Assembly: GCF_039545795.1 (NCBI RefSeq)
Contig: NZ_CP154260.1
Location: 5,275,001 to 5,339,000 of the forward strand
Reading direction: 5' to 3'
DNA from: Chitinophaga niabensis
Lineage (GTDB): Bacteria > Bacteroidota > Bacteroidia > Chitinophagales > Chitinophagaceae
DNA length: 64,000 nt
The position numbers were made by a program, and so were the translations under genes. Of the stretch, positions 33,319 through 42,113 are shown piece after piece. Every line of letters starts with the position of its first letter. Positions within the stretch are counted from its first letter, which is position 1. The notes below the pieces were generated by a model. The model worked only from the letters and a program-made list of their open reading frames with translations, made no database searches and was not told the DNA's origin.

Positions 33319-34602
33319 TTAGGCTGTTTGTAAAGTTTGTTTATTCCTTCCTTTCATATAAAAGAAAAGCCCGCCGAATGCTACCACCAGTATAACAGGG
33401 ATGATCAATGTAACATTGATGATCTCCGGACCGGCTACAGCCTGGGCCTGGGTAAATGCTGCAGCTTCAGGTGTACCTGCAACTGCAGAACGGAAAGTAT
33501 CTAATGTACCGCCGGCTGGCAAGTTCTTACTAATAATATTATCGTAAAAACCACCCATAAAATAAGTATAGATAGATACGGCAAACATACCTGCTCCGCC
33601 CATCAGGTTCATACCCAATGCACCTGATTCAGGAATGTTCTCAGATACAAAACCAAGCATGGTAGGCCAGAAATAAGTAATACCCATTCCGAAAATAACA
33701 GCAGCCACGATCAGCATGTAACCGGAAACGCTGCCCATCAGGAATAATCCGATGGCGGAAAGGATAGCAGACACCAGCAATACACCCGTGGGAGAGATCT
33801 TATGTACAACAGGCCCGGCCACTGCACGGCCAAAAACCTGCACCCCTGCAGTTAATGCCAGGATGAGGATGCCATGTTCCGTTACATTCTTTAACAATAT
33901 CTCGATCCATTGGTTAGTGAACAGTTCTGTAATAGCTGTACCAAACATGCAGATCAGCATAAAGATGAATAAAGGGCTGGCCACCGAACGATACATCTGG
34001 CTGTTGGAAACACCCGCTGCTACACGTTCTGTAACAGGGAAGTCCAAACGCAGGAACAAATAACCGTAGAACAGTGTAGGGATGATCATGCTCACCACCT
34101 GCCATTGCCAGTTAAGGCCTATCTGGTTAAAAAGTGTTACCAGCAAGGTGCCGATAACAATACCTCCGGGGAACCAGAGATGAAAGTGATTGAGCTTTGT
34201 AGTTTTGTTTTCCGGAAAGATAGTGGCAACCAGTGGGTTACAGGCTGCTTCTACTGTACCATTCGCCATTCCGATAAATAAAGTGGAAATGAAAAGCGGC
34301 CAGAAACCGGAAGAAAAATAAGGTGTGCTCACCGTGAGGATGATCCCCAGCAGGTGTAAAACAAATGCTGCCACCAGGAGGTTCTTCATTCCTATGGCAT
34401 CCACAATAAACCCGCCGATAATAACTGCCAGTGGGAAACCCCAGAAAGCAGTACCGGTAATAATCGCCAATTCCTGGCCATCTAAATGAAATTCCTTGCC
34501 AAGTGTGCCCAGTATACCGGCACGGATCCCAAAGGAAAGGGACGTGACCAGCAGGGCCAGGCAACTGGCAACAAAAAGACTCCTAGGCTGTATCTGTTTC
34601 AT
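33319..34602 (-). CDS. MFS transporter, sugar-type
   Basis: 427 residues counted from ATG 34602 (MKQIQPRSLFVASCLALL); the start at 34626 adds eight residues. Twelve membrane helices; the motif between helices 2 and 3 is GGFIVDAIGMKNLL, and helix 4 to 5 contains GMANGTVEAACNPLVA, a pattern shared with FucP/NagP-like sugar porters of Bacteroidota. It probably imports the sugar or keto-sugar handled by the next two genes. First gene of the minus-strand cluster; the divergent sigma factor gene starts 157 bp away. Confidence 0.9.
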   Translation of the reverse strand: MKQIQPRSLFVASCLALLVTSLSFGIRAGILGTLGKEFHLDGQELAIITGTAFWGFPLAVIIGGFIVDAIGMKNLLVAAFVLHLLGIILTVSTPYFSSGFWPLFISTLFIGMANGTVEAACNPLVATIFPENKTTKLNHFHLWFPGGIVIGTLLVTLFNQIGLNWQWQVVSMIIPTLFYGYLFLRLDFPVTERVAAGVSNSQMYRSVASPLFIFMLICMFGTAITELFTNQWIEILLKNVTEHGILILALTAGVQVFGRAVAGPVVHKISPTGVLLVSAILSAIGLFLMGSVSGYMLIVAAVIFGMGITYFWPTMLGFVSENIPESGALGMNLMGGAGMFAVSIYTYFMGGFYDNIISKNLPAGGTLDTFRSAVAGTPEAAAFTQAQAVAGPEIINVTLIIPVILVVAFGGLFFYMKGRNKQTLQTA

Positions 34603-34759
34603 AGACGTGATTTTGCTAAAATTCAATGGCTCGCTTAAAACCTTTAAATTTATAAAAAGTATTTACATATTTTTATCTTTTTGTGACGGGTAACGGCCTG
34701 TTAACTTAACATTTCACTGATCCGGCAGCTAAGACCCGGTAAATTAGCGGTTTTTTTTG

Positions 34760-35353
34760 ATGAACGGCCATCTACATACAGAAGAGGTCCTCCGTGCCCT
34801 CCAGGCCCGGAATGCTAAAACATTTGCTGAAGTTTACCAGGCCTTCTTCCCGCTCCTGTACAGCACTGCGCGTAAATACCTGCAGGAAAAGACCATCGCC
34901 GAAGAGATCATCCAGGACGTTTTCCTCCATATCTGGGAAAATAAACTGGAACTGGAACATCCCGCCGCCCTGAAGAATTATCTCTGCAAAGCTGTAGCCA
35001 ACCGTTGCCTCAATCACCTCCAGCGGGAACAAATGCTCCGCCGCCATCATGAACAGATCCTCCTCAGCACGGAAGAAAGTTATGTATCCACTTTCGTGGA
35101 AGAACAGGAACTTCGGTTCCGTATCTACGAAGCCATTGAACAACTTCCCCCCAAATGCAAGCAGATCTTCAAACTCAGCCGGTATGAAGGCCTGAAGAAT
35201 GGCGCCATCGCCGAACAGCTGGGCATTTCCGTAAAAACCGTGGAAAACCAGATGACCATTGCCCTGCGGCAATTACGGGAAACCTTAATGGACCCGCAAA
35301 CTTCCTTCTCCGCCGCCGCCCGGAACAAAATGTTGCTTTTTGTACTTGGGTAA
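34760..35353 (+). CDS. ECF sigma-70 family RNA polymerase sigma factor
   Basis: 197 residues from ATG 34760 (a TTG immediately before it is in frame but less likely). Region 2: FAEVYQAFFPLLYSTARKYLQEKTIAEEIIQDVFLHIWE; region 4: EQLPPKCKQIFKLSRYEGLKNGAIAEQLGISVKTVENQM. This is the FecI-like Bacteroidota type with the long linker and typical C-terminal extension. It directs transcription of the SusC/SusD operon downstream when released by the FecR-type anti-sigma, whose gene starts 122 bp further on. Confidence 0.95.
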   Translation: MNGHLHTEEVLRALQARNAKTFAEVYQAFFPLLYSTARKYLQEKTIAEEIIQDVFLHIWENKLELEHPAALKNYLCKAVANRCLNHLQREQMLRRHHEQILLSTEESYVSTFVEEQELRFRIYEAIEQLPPKCKQIFKLSRYEGLKNGAIAEQLGISVKTVENQMTIALRQLRETLMDPQTSFSAAARNKMLLFVLG

Positions 35354-35475
35354 TATAATTGTGCTTTTTTGAACACTGGTAGTATCTCCGCCGGAAAAAT
35401 TATAATCTTTGCCTCCTTTTTGGGGGTATCTCTTTATTCGTTTGTCTTCAGAGTATAGCGCACAATCAAAATCGC

Positions 35476-36405
35476 ATGGAACCGATCAATGTAGAACAGC
35501 TTATCATCAATCACCTGCAGTCGCCGGAAGACGCTGCTGCGCTGGCTGAATTGAATGCCTGGCTGGAAAAGGCCCCGCAGAACAGAACCTATTTTGATCA
35601 ATACCGTCAGATCTGGGACTTATCTCCCGAAGCCGCTGTTTTTACGGAAGTAGATGTAAAAGCGGCCACCGCAAGGTTCAAAGCACGGCTCCCGCAAACA
35701 AAGATCCGTTGGCTGAGGATTGCAGCTGCAGCAGCTATCATTACAGCTGTAACCGGCACATGGTACTGGATGGCCCAACGCCCGTCTACCCAATATCTTG
35801 CCAAAACCACCACCATCACCATTGATTCCGTGATGCTGGAAGATGGCAGCAGGATCGTATTAAATAAACATTCCCGGATCAAATACAACCACCGTAAAGT
35901 ACAACTGGAATATGGGGAAGCCTTTTTTGATGTGGTATCAGATCCTTCCGAACCTTTTGTAGCCTATACCGGCGGTGCGGAAGTAAAAGTACTGGGCACC
36001 TCTTTCAACCTGGCCATTTTGCAGGAGAATGTAAAATTATTTGTGCTAACAGGCGCCGTAAACTTTGGTACAGCAGGTTCCAATTCACCTAAACTGGTAA
36101 CTGCCGGCAAAGGGGCCACTTATGTAACCGGCGACACTGCCGTACAACTAAAAGACAGGACAGACTATAACGAAGTATCATGGCGCACAGGTGAACTGCG
36201 TTTCATAGATACACCAATGGATGAAGTATGCGAAATACTCTCCGAACATTACCAGGTAAAAGTGATCATGGAAAATAAGAACCGTGCACAGTTGAACCTG
36301 AATGCCAACTTCAGCAAACGCACACTGGATGAAGTGTTGCAAACGCTGAGCGCTTTGTATGATTATCATTACGAAAAAAGGGGAGATACTATTTTCATCC
36401 GCTAG
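35476..36405 (+). CDS. FecR-type anti-sigma factor
   Basis: 309 residues: a short N-terminal cytoplasmic sigma-binding region (1-~85), one membrane helix (about 86-102, IAAAAAIITAVTGTWYW), a periplasmic FecR domain (SVMLEDGSRIVLNKHSRIKYNHRKVQLEYGEAFFDV), and a C-terminal DUF4974-type domain (ELRFIDTPMDEVCEILSEHYQVKVIMEN...LQTLSALYDYHYEKRGDTIFIR) that resembles an STN fold. It holds the sigma factor inactive until the STN domain of the cognate outer-membrane receptor signals substrate binding. The receptor gene follows by 94 bp. Confidence 0.95.
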   Translation: MEPINVEQLIINHLQSPEDAAALAELNAWLEKAPQNRTYFDQYRQIWDLSPEAAVFTEVDVKAATARFKARLPQTKIRWLRIAAAAAIITAVTGTWYWMAQRPSTQYLAKTTTITIDSVMLEDGSRIVLNKHSRIKYNHRKVQLEYGEAFFDVVSDPSEPFVAYTGGAEVKVLGTSFNLAILQENVKLFVLTGAVNFGTAGSNSPKLVTAGKGATYVTGDTAVQLKDRTDYNEVSWRTGELRFIDTPMDEVCEILSEHYQVKVIMENKNRAQLNLNANFSKRTLDEVLQTLSALYDYHYEKRGDTIFIR

Positions 36406-36499
36406 ACATATATACTGAATCTAAAGAGAGGTTAACGGGTTAGACTACTATACCTGCACAGGATCTATTTGCTACTTATTTTCAAAACTATCGTTTGCT

Positions 36500-39400
36500 A
36501 TGACATCACAAATCTACAAATCAACCAACCACCGGTGGCGGAGAGTTTCCTGTCAACTGTTGCTGGCCCTCACTTTGGGAACAGTGCCAGTGCATGCACA
36601 GGATACTTTTGCGCTGAACCGGAAAGTATCTGTTCATGCAAAAAAAACACCGATCTCCCATGTACTGGAAGATCTCGAAAAACAAACCAATCTCAACTTT
36701 GTGTACGATGGCGCACAACTGGACCGTTCATCTACCATCACACTCAATGCAGACAACAGATCGCTTAAAGATGTATTGAATGCACTCTTCCCAAAAGGTT
36801 CCGAGTACCGCGTAGTGGGTAACCAGCTCGTGGTAAAAAAAGGTCCCCTTCCCACAGCAGTCCCTGTTGTAGTGCAACAGAAAAACATCCGCATTGCAGG
36901 AAATGTAGTGCTGCGCGATAACAAAGGAGACCTACAAATGATGCAGGGGGTGAACGTTCGGGTAAAAGGACAGGCCGCAGGAACCGTTACCAATACTGCC
37001 GGACAGTTTGAGATCACTGCACCTGAAAATGGCACCCTGGTATTCAGCTTCATAGGTTACAAGCAAAAAGAAGTAAGCATCAATGGCCGCAGCAGTATGA
37101 AAATAACACTGGAAGAAGATATCTCCAAGATCCAGGAAGTAGTAGTGACCGGCATCTTTGAACGCCCGAAAGAAAGCTTCACAGGTTCTGCCGCCACCTA
37201 TTCCGGCCAGCAACTGAAAACAGTAGGTAACCAGAATGTGATCCAAAGCCTGCGCAGCCTGGACCCCGCTTTCAGTGTGTTTGAGAACAACCGCTTCGGC
37301 TCCAATCCCAACGTAATGCCGGATATGGAAATACAGGGCAGAACAAATATCCTGGGCCTGAAAGAACAGCTGGGTGCAGATCTCAACCTTCCCTTATTCA
37401 TATTGGATGGTTTCCCCGTTCCCCTGCAAACCATTATGGACCTGGACATCAACCGCGTGGAGAATCTCACCTTATTAAAGGATGCCGCCTCCACCGCCAT
37501 CTATGGTTCCCGTGCTGCCAATGGTGTGATAGTTATCGAAACCAAAAAACCGAAAGCCGGTGAATTAAGAGTTACCTATACAAACGACAATCAATTTTCC
37601 GTACCCGATCTCCGCGATTATAACCTGATGAATGCCGCTGAAAAGCTGGAATTTGAAAGGCTCTCCGGAAGATATACATTGGAATATGCATTCCGTTATT
37701 TTTATGATGCGCAGATAGCGCTCGATAACCTCTACAACGAAAAACTGGCAGAAGTAAAACGCGGGGTGGACACCTACTGGATGAATGAACCATTGAGAAA
37801 AGGTTTCAGCAACAGCCATTCTCTCTACCTGGAAGGCGGCGACAACCAGATGCGTTATGGTGTTGGTGTCAACTATAAAAAGATCAATGGGGTCATGAAA
37901 GGTTCTTCCCGTGATGTGGGAGGCGGTAATATCAAACTGATCTACCGCAAAGGAAAACTCTCTTTCCAGAATAATCTTTCGCTCAACTTCTTTACAGCAA
38001 ACGAATCTCCTTACGGCAATTTCTCTAATTTCTCCCGCGCAAACCCTTACTACCGCAAAAGAAATCCGGATGGCAGTATTCCAAGGATCCTGGAAACAGC
38101 CTATACCAGAACAGGCACCCTCAATTACATCGTGAACAACCCTTTATGGGATGCGATGCTACCCAATAGTGATGTAACGAAGAACTTCAATGTGATCAAT
38201 AACTTCCAGGCAGAATGGGCCATCCGCTATGATCTTCGCTTCCGGGCAAGGTTTGGCGTGAACCGTACTACAGAGGAACGTGAAGAATTCACTTCCGCCC
38301 TGCATTCCAGATACATCCAGACTCCCTTACTGGAAAGAGGGGCTTATAACAACAACAGTAAAGAGAACCTCCGTTTGGATGGGGATGTCAGTTTCACTTT
38401 TGGCCGCGTCTTCGCAGAAAAACATATGGTGAACGCTGTGGCAGGATGGTCTTTCAGTGATGATCAAAGAACAGGGAAAGGTTATTCTGCTGTGGGTTTC
38501 CCGGATTATATCACCTCTCCCGCATTCGCTGCTTCCTATGCACCCAACAGCAAACCCGTTTCCAATGAAGCCACTGCACGCAGCACCAGTTTCTTCCTGC
38601 AAGGTGGTTACAGCTATGATAATCGCTTTTTAGTGGATTACAGTTACCGGATAGATGGAGCTTCCAATTACGGCGTGAATAAACTCTTCACCAATACCTG
38701 GTCATTAGGTGCCGCCTGGAACTTACATGAAGAGGCCTTCTTTCGCAAAGACATTTTCAACCTGCTGAAGATCCGGGCCAGTATCGGTAACCCGGGTAAT
38801 GAAAACGGCATCGCCTACCAGTCTTTCACCACCTTTAATTATAATACCGCCAATCAGAACTACTTCGGGATAGGGGCTAATATTGCTTCCTTCGGAAACC
38901 CTGATCTGGACTGGCAAAAAACGATCAAGAAAACCATTGGTATAGACGGTGTGGTGAAAGAACGTTTACGTTTCAACTTCGATTATGTATTACAGAATGC
39001 TGACCCGCTGGTAGCGGTGATCAGTCTTCCTGCATCTGTAGGTTCTTCCGTCTATACCACTAACATCGGTGCACAAACCAGCAAAGGTTTCAACTTCATC
39101 GTGTCCTTCTCTCCTATCTATTTACCCAAACAGGGCATTAACTGGAGCATCAGCGTAAGCGGTAAACAGGAAAGAGCACACTATGAAAACATCGGCAACA
39201 AACTGGATGTGATGAACAAATTAAATCAATCCAAAAACCTGGACCGCTATTATGATATGGGCAGCCCTACTGCTTTGTGGGCAGTGAGATCACAGGGCAT
39301 CGATCCCGGCAGCGGAAGGGAAGTGTTTGTAAAAAAAGATGGTACCCTCACCTTTCAATATGATTATGCAGACGAAGTGGTAGTAGGAGATTCCCGTCCG

Positions 39401-39856
39401 GACCTGGATGGCGTGTTAGGTACAACGCTGTATTACAAAGGATTTAACCTGGGCGGTTATATCCGTTACCGGATGGGTGGAGACGAATTCAATACCGCCT
39501 TATATAATAAAGTAGAGAATATCAATATGGAAGGATTGAAGATCAACCAGGATAAACGTGCTTTATATGACCGCTGGAAAAAAGCAGGAGACAGGTCCCG
39601 CTTCAAAAGTATCGGCCTGCAGGACCAGACGAACATCAGCTCCCGTTTTGTACAGGAAGAAAACACCTTTGCAGGGGAATCCATCAACCTGGGTTATGAA
39701 TTTCCCAACCGTCTTGTACAAAAATGGCGCCTCTCCTATGTAAAGATCACTGGTTACATGAACGACATCTTCCGCATTTCCTCCATCAAACGGGAAAGAG
39801 GTATTGATTACCCATTCGCGAATATGCTGTCTCTCTCCTTATCAGTAGGGTTCTAA
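36500..39856 (+). CDS. SusC/RagA family TonB-linked outer membrane protein with STN domain
   Basis: 1118 residues, signal peptide (to VPVHAQ, ~34). Domains: secretin/TonB N-terminal STN signalling domain (~48-108, ISHVLEDLEKQTNLNFVYDG...LVVKK), carboxypeptidase-regulatory-like domain (~131-215), TonB plug (~228-350 with LLKDAASTAIYGSRAANGVIVIETKK), and a 22-stranded barrel ending with the aromatic LSLSVGF. It imports a TonB-dependent substrate captured by the SusD partner. The STN domain, together with the adjacent ECF sigma and FecR, means that substrate binding is signalled across the envelope to switch on this operon. No degradative enzyme lies next to it, so the substrate cannot be inferred. 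Confidence 0.96.
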   Translation: MTSQIYKSTNHRWRRVSCQLLLALTLGTVPVHAQDTFALNRKVSVHAKKTPISHVLEDLEKQTNLNFVYDGAQLDRSSTITLNADNRSLKDVLNALFPKGSEYRVVGNQLVVKKGPLPTAVPVVVQQKNIRIAGNVVLRDNKGDLQMMQGVNVRVKGQAAGTVTNTAGQFEITAPENGTLVFSFIGYKQKEVSINGRSSMKITLEEDISKIQEVVVTGIFERPKESFTGSAATYSGQQLKTVGNQNVIQSLRSLDPAFSVFENNRFGSNPNVMPDMEIQGRTNILGLKEQLGADLNLPLFILDGFPVPLQTIMDLDINRVENLTLLKDAASTAIYGSRAANGVIVIETKKPKAGELRVTYTNDNQFSVPDLRDYNLMNAAEKLEFERLSGRYTLEYAFRYFYDAQIALDNLYNEKLAEVKRGVDTYWMNEPLRKGFSNSHSLYLEGGDNQMRYGVGVNYKKINGVMKGSSRDVGGGNIKLIYRKGKLSFQNNLSLNFFTANESPYGNFSNFSRANPYYRKRNPDGSIPRILETAYTRTGTLNYIVNNPLWDAMLPNSDVTKNFNVINNFQAEWAIRYDLRFRARFGVNRTTEEREEFTSALHSRYIQTPLLERGAYNNNSKENLRLDGDVSFTFGRVFAEKHMVNAVAGWSFSDDQRTGKGYSAVGFPDYITSPAFAASYAPNSKPVSNEATARSTSFFLQGGYSYDNRFLVDYSYRIDGASNYGVNKLFTNTWSLGAAWNLHEEAFFRKDIFNLLKIRASIGNPGNENGIAYQSFTTFNYNTANQNYFGIGANIASFGNPDLDWQKTIKKTIGIDGVVKERLRFNFDYVLQNADPLVAVISLPASVGSSVYTTNIGAQTSKGFNFIVSFSPIYLPKQGINWSISVSGKQERAHYENIGNKLDVMNKLNQSKNLDRYYDMGSPTALWAVRSQGIDPGSGREVFVKKDGTLTFQYDYADEVVVGDSRPDLDGVLGTTLYYKGFNLGGYIRYRMGGDEFNTALYNKVENINMEGLKINQDKRALYDRWKKAGDRSRFKSIGLQDQTNISSRFVQEENTFAGESINLGYEFPNRLVQKWRLSYVKITGYMNDIFRISSIKRERGIDYPFANMLSLSLSVGF

Positions 39857-39873
39857 TCATCAATCTGAAAAAC

Positions 39874-41322
39874 ATGAAAAAACATTTTCTTTATACCCTT
39901 ATGCTGGCGGCATTGTTCTCTGCCACATCCTGCAAAAAATGGCTGAGTGTACAACCGCGGGATAAGGTATCCGAACAAAAACTGTTTGATACCGAACAGG
40001 GTTTCTACAATGCCCTGAATTCCGTTTACCTGGATATGAACCTTAAGGATACCTATGGCGGCCAGATGAGCATGGAAATGATAGAGGTGATGGGGCAGCA
40101 ATACAACATCCTAACAGACCACAGGCTCCAGGCCATCAACAACTACAACTTTGCTCACGACTCTGCCAAAGCCAGGATCGCTATGGTATGGCGCGGCAAC
40201 TATACAAGGATCGCTAATGTGAATAAGATCCTGGCTGTGATCGATGAACGTAAACATATCTTCAGCAATGGGGACAACTACAGCCATGTAAAAGGAGAAT
40301 CCTTTGCCCTCCGTGCTTTCCTCCATTTCGATATGTTACGCCTCTTTGGTCCTGTTTACGCAGTGGATTCACTTAAACAAAGCATTCCCTATGTGGATGA
40401 TTTCACTTCTAAGTTCCAGGAACTAATACCAGCCAATGCAGCCATAGACAAAGTGCTGAAAGACCTCGATTCTGCTGAAATGTACCTGCGTAAAGATCCC
40501 ATCATTGCCAGTGGCCCCATGTTCTCCGGTAACCCGGATGGCGGCTCCCAGTTCTGGCGCTTCCGCACCCTGCGCATGAACTACTATGCTGCCATTGCCA
40601 TGAAAGCCAGGGTACACTTGTACCGCAGGAATAAAACAGCCGCACTTGAAAGTGCCAAAACAGTGATTGCCGCACAGGAAGGAAGGTTCCCCTGGATCAA
40701 CAAGGATTACATCCTCACCAATAAGATCAATCCCAACCGCATCTTCCACACAGAAATGCTCTTTGGCCTGCATGATATTAAACTCGCTGATAAACAAAAG
40801 AACTACTTCGATCCCGTTCTGGAAGCCAGGAGTATACTGGCGCCACTCCCGGCAAGATTAGCTGCCACTTACGAAAATAACAACACGGCAGATTACCGGA
40901 ATAATGTGGCCATATGGGCTATTCCCGGCAATGGTATCAAAGACTACCGCTGCTTCTTTAAGTTCTCGGATATAGAACATAAAGACTCCCTCTACCGCAA
41001 TATCATTCCATTGATCCGCATCAGTGAAATGTATTACATCGCCGCAGAAACAGAAACAGATAAAACACTGGCTTTCGGATACCTGAACACCGTTCGCAAG
41101 AACCGCGGATTGTTAGATGTACCGCTCACCGCAACGATCGCTACAGAAATAAGGAATGAATACAAACGGGAGTTTTATGGAGAAGGGCAGCTCTTCTTTT
41201 ACTACAAACGCCTGAACACAACTTCCATTCCATCCGGCAATAGCAGCACTGCGAATGTTGCCATGACGGTGGGTAAATACTGCCCGCCATTACCAGACGA
41301 TGAGATCCGATACAGAGATTAA
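39874..41322 (+). CDS. SusD/RagB family nutrient-binding lipoprotein
   Basis: 482 residues, lipobox FSATSC (Cys20). The conserved SusD features are seen: KKWLSVQPRDKVSEQKLFDTEQGFYNALNSVYLDM near the start, the TPR-like helices with GESFALRAFLHFDMLRLFGPV, IPLIRISEMYYIAAE, and the EIRNEYKREFYGEGQLFFYYKRL segment before the end. It forms the lid on the SusC barrel and captures the ligand at the cell surface. Starts 17 bp after susC. It is somewhat shorter than most SusD proteins (500-600 residues). Confidence 0.95.
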   Translation: MKKHFLYTLMLAALFSATSCKKWLSVQPRDKVSEQKLFDTEQGFYNALNSVYLDMNLKDTYGGQMSMEMIEVMGQQYNILTDHRLQAINNYNFAHDSAKARIAMVWRGNYTRIANVNKILAVIDERKHIFSNGDNYSHVKGESFALRAFLHFDMLRLFGPVYAVDSLKQSIPYVDDFTSKFQELIPANAAIDKVLKDLDSAEMYLRKDPIIASGPMFSGNPDGGSQFWRFRTLRMNYYAAIAMKARVHLYRRNKTAALESAKTVIAAQEGRFPWINKDYILTNKINPNRIFHTEMLFGLHDIKLADKQKNYFDPVLEARSILAPLPARLAATYENNNTADYRNNVAIWAIPGNGIKDYRCFFKFSDIEHKDSLYRNIIPLIRISEMYYIAAETETDKTLAFGYLNTVRKNRGLLDVPLTATIATEIRNEYKREFYGEGQLFFYYKRLNTTSIPSGNSSTANVAMTVGKYCPPLPDDEIRYRD

Positions 41323-41341
41323 TCAACCAAAACCAACAGGT

Positions 41342-42094
41342 ATGAAAAAAAATATTCTTTACCTCATCCTCCTTTTAACAGCTTCCTGTCAAAGGTCTGA
41401 AATACCATTTTACAGTGGTACTGCCGGCATTTATTTTGAAATATACAAAGAACCAACACCAGGCATTTATTTACGTGTAGATTCTTCCGTTCTGACCTTT
41501 GCTTATCATCCAGATAAAACGGACAGCATTTTCACCCTCGTCATCAAGGTGAAAGGAGATACGGTTTCAACAGACAGGCAGTTCCGCATCAAAGTGATCG
41601 ATACTGCCGCCAATGCTGCAAAGCCAGGCATTCATTATGAAGCATTTCCCACAACCGCAGTTGTACCTGCCGGAAAAGCACTGATGGTGTTACCCATAAA
41701 ATTCCTGAAACATCCGGATATGCAGGTGAAAACATTTGCCCTCTGCGTTCAGTTACTGGAAAATGAAAATTTCAAAACAGACCTGCCGCAATTGTATGTT
41801 CCGGATACAAAAAAATATATCAGCGCCACTGTGCACACTGTTCTTGTAGATGATGCGCTGGCAAGACCCAAATACTGGCTGGATGGTTACCTGGGCCCAT
41901 ACTCCCGCAAAAAGTATGTACTCCTCTGCCAACTGCTGGATATTCCCGTAACTACATTGAACAATACCATCTCTGTAGGTACCGTAAAATACTACGGCAA
42001 TTTCATGAAAACCTGGCTGGCAGACGAAGCCGCAGCAGGCAGGATCGTGTATGAAGATGATGGTTCCGTGATGAAAATGGGAGACGGGCTTTGA
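41342..42094 (+). CDS. DUF4843 lipoprotein
   Basis: 250 residues from ATG 41342; the in-frame start at 41300 lies inside the SusD stop region and lacks the export signal. Lipobox LTASC (Cys15 of the shorter protein). The body is beta-rich with GIYFEIYKEP and TFTLVIKVKGDTVSTDRQFRIKVID, typical of DUF4843 proteins that sit in SusC/SusD operons. The role is unknown; presumably a surface or periplasmic accessory to the SusCD complex. 19 bp before the next gene. Confidence 0.88.
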   Translation: MKKNILYLILLLTASCQRSEIPFYSGTAGIYFEIYKEPTPGIYLRVDSSVLTFAYHPDKTDSIFTLVIKVKGDTVSTDRQFRIKVIDTAANAAKPGIHYEAFPTTAVVPAGKALMVLPIKFLKHPDMQVKTFALCVQLLENENFKTDLPQLYVPDTKKYISATVHTVLVDDALARPKYWLDGYLGPYSRKKYVLLCQLLDIPVTTLNNTISVGTVKYYGNFMKTWLADEAAAGRIVYEDDGSVMKMGDGL

Positions 42095-42113
42095 TCATTC
42101 TTAAAAACTAATT

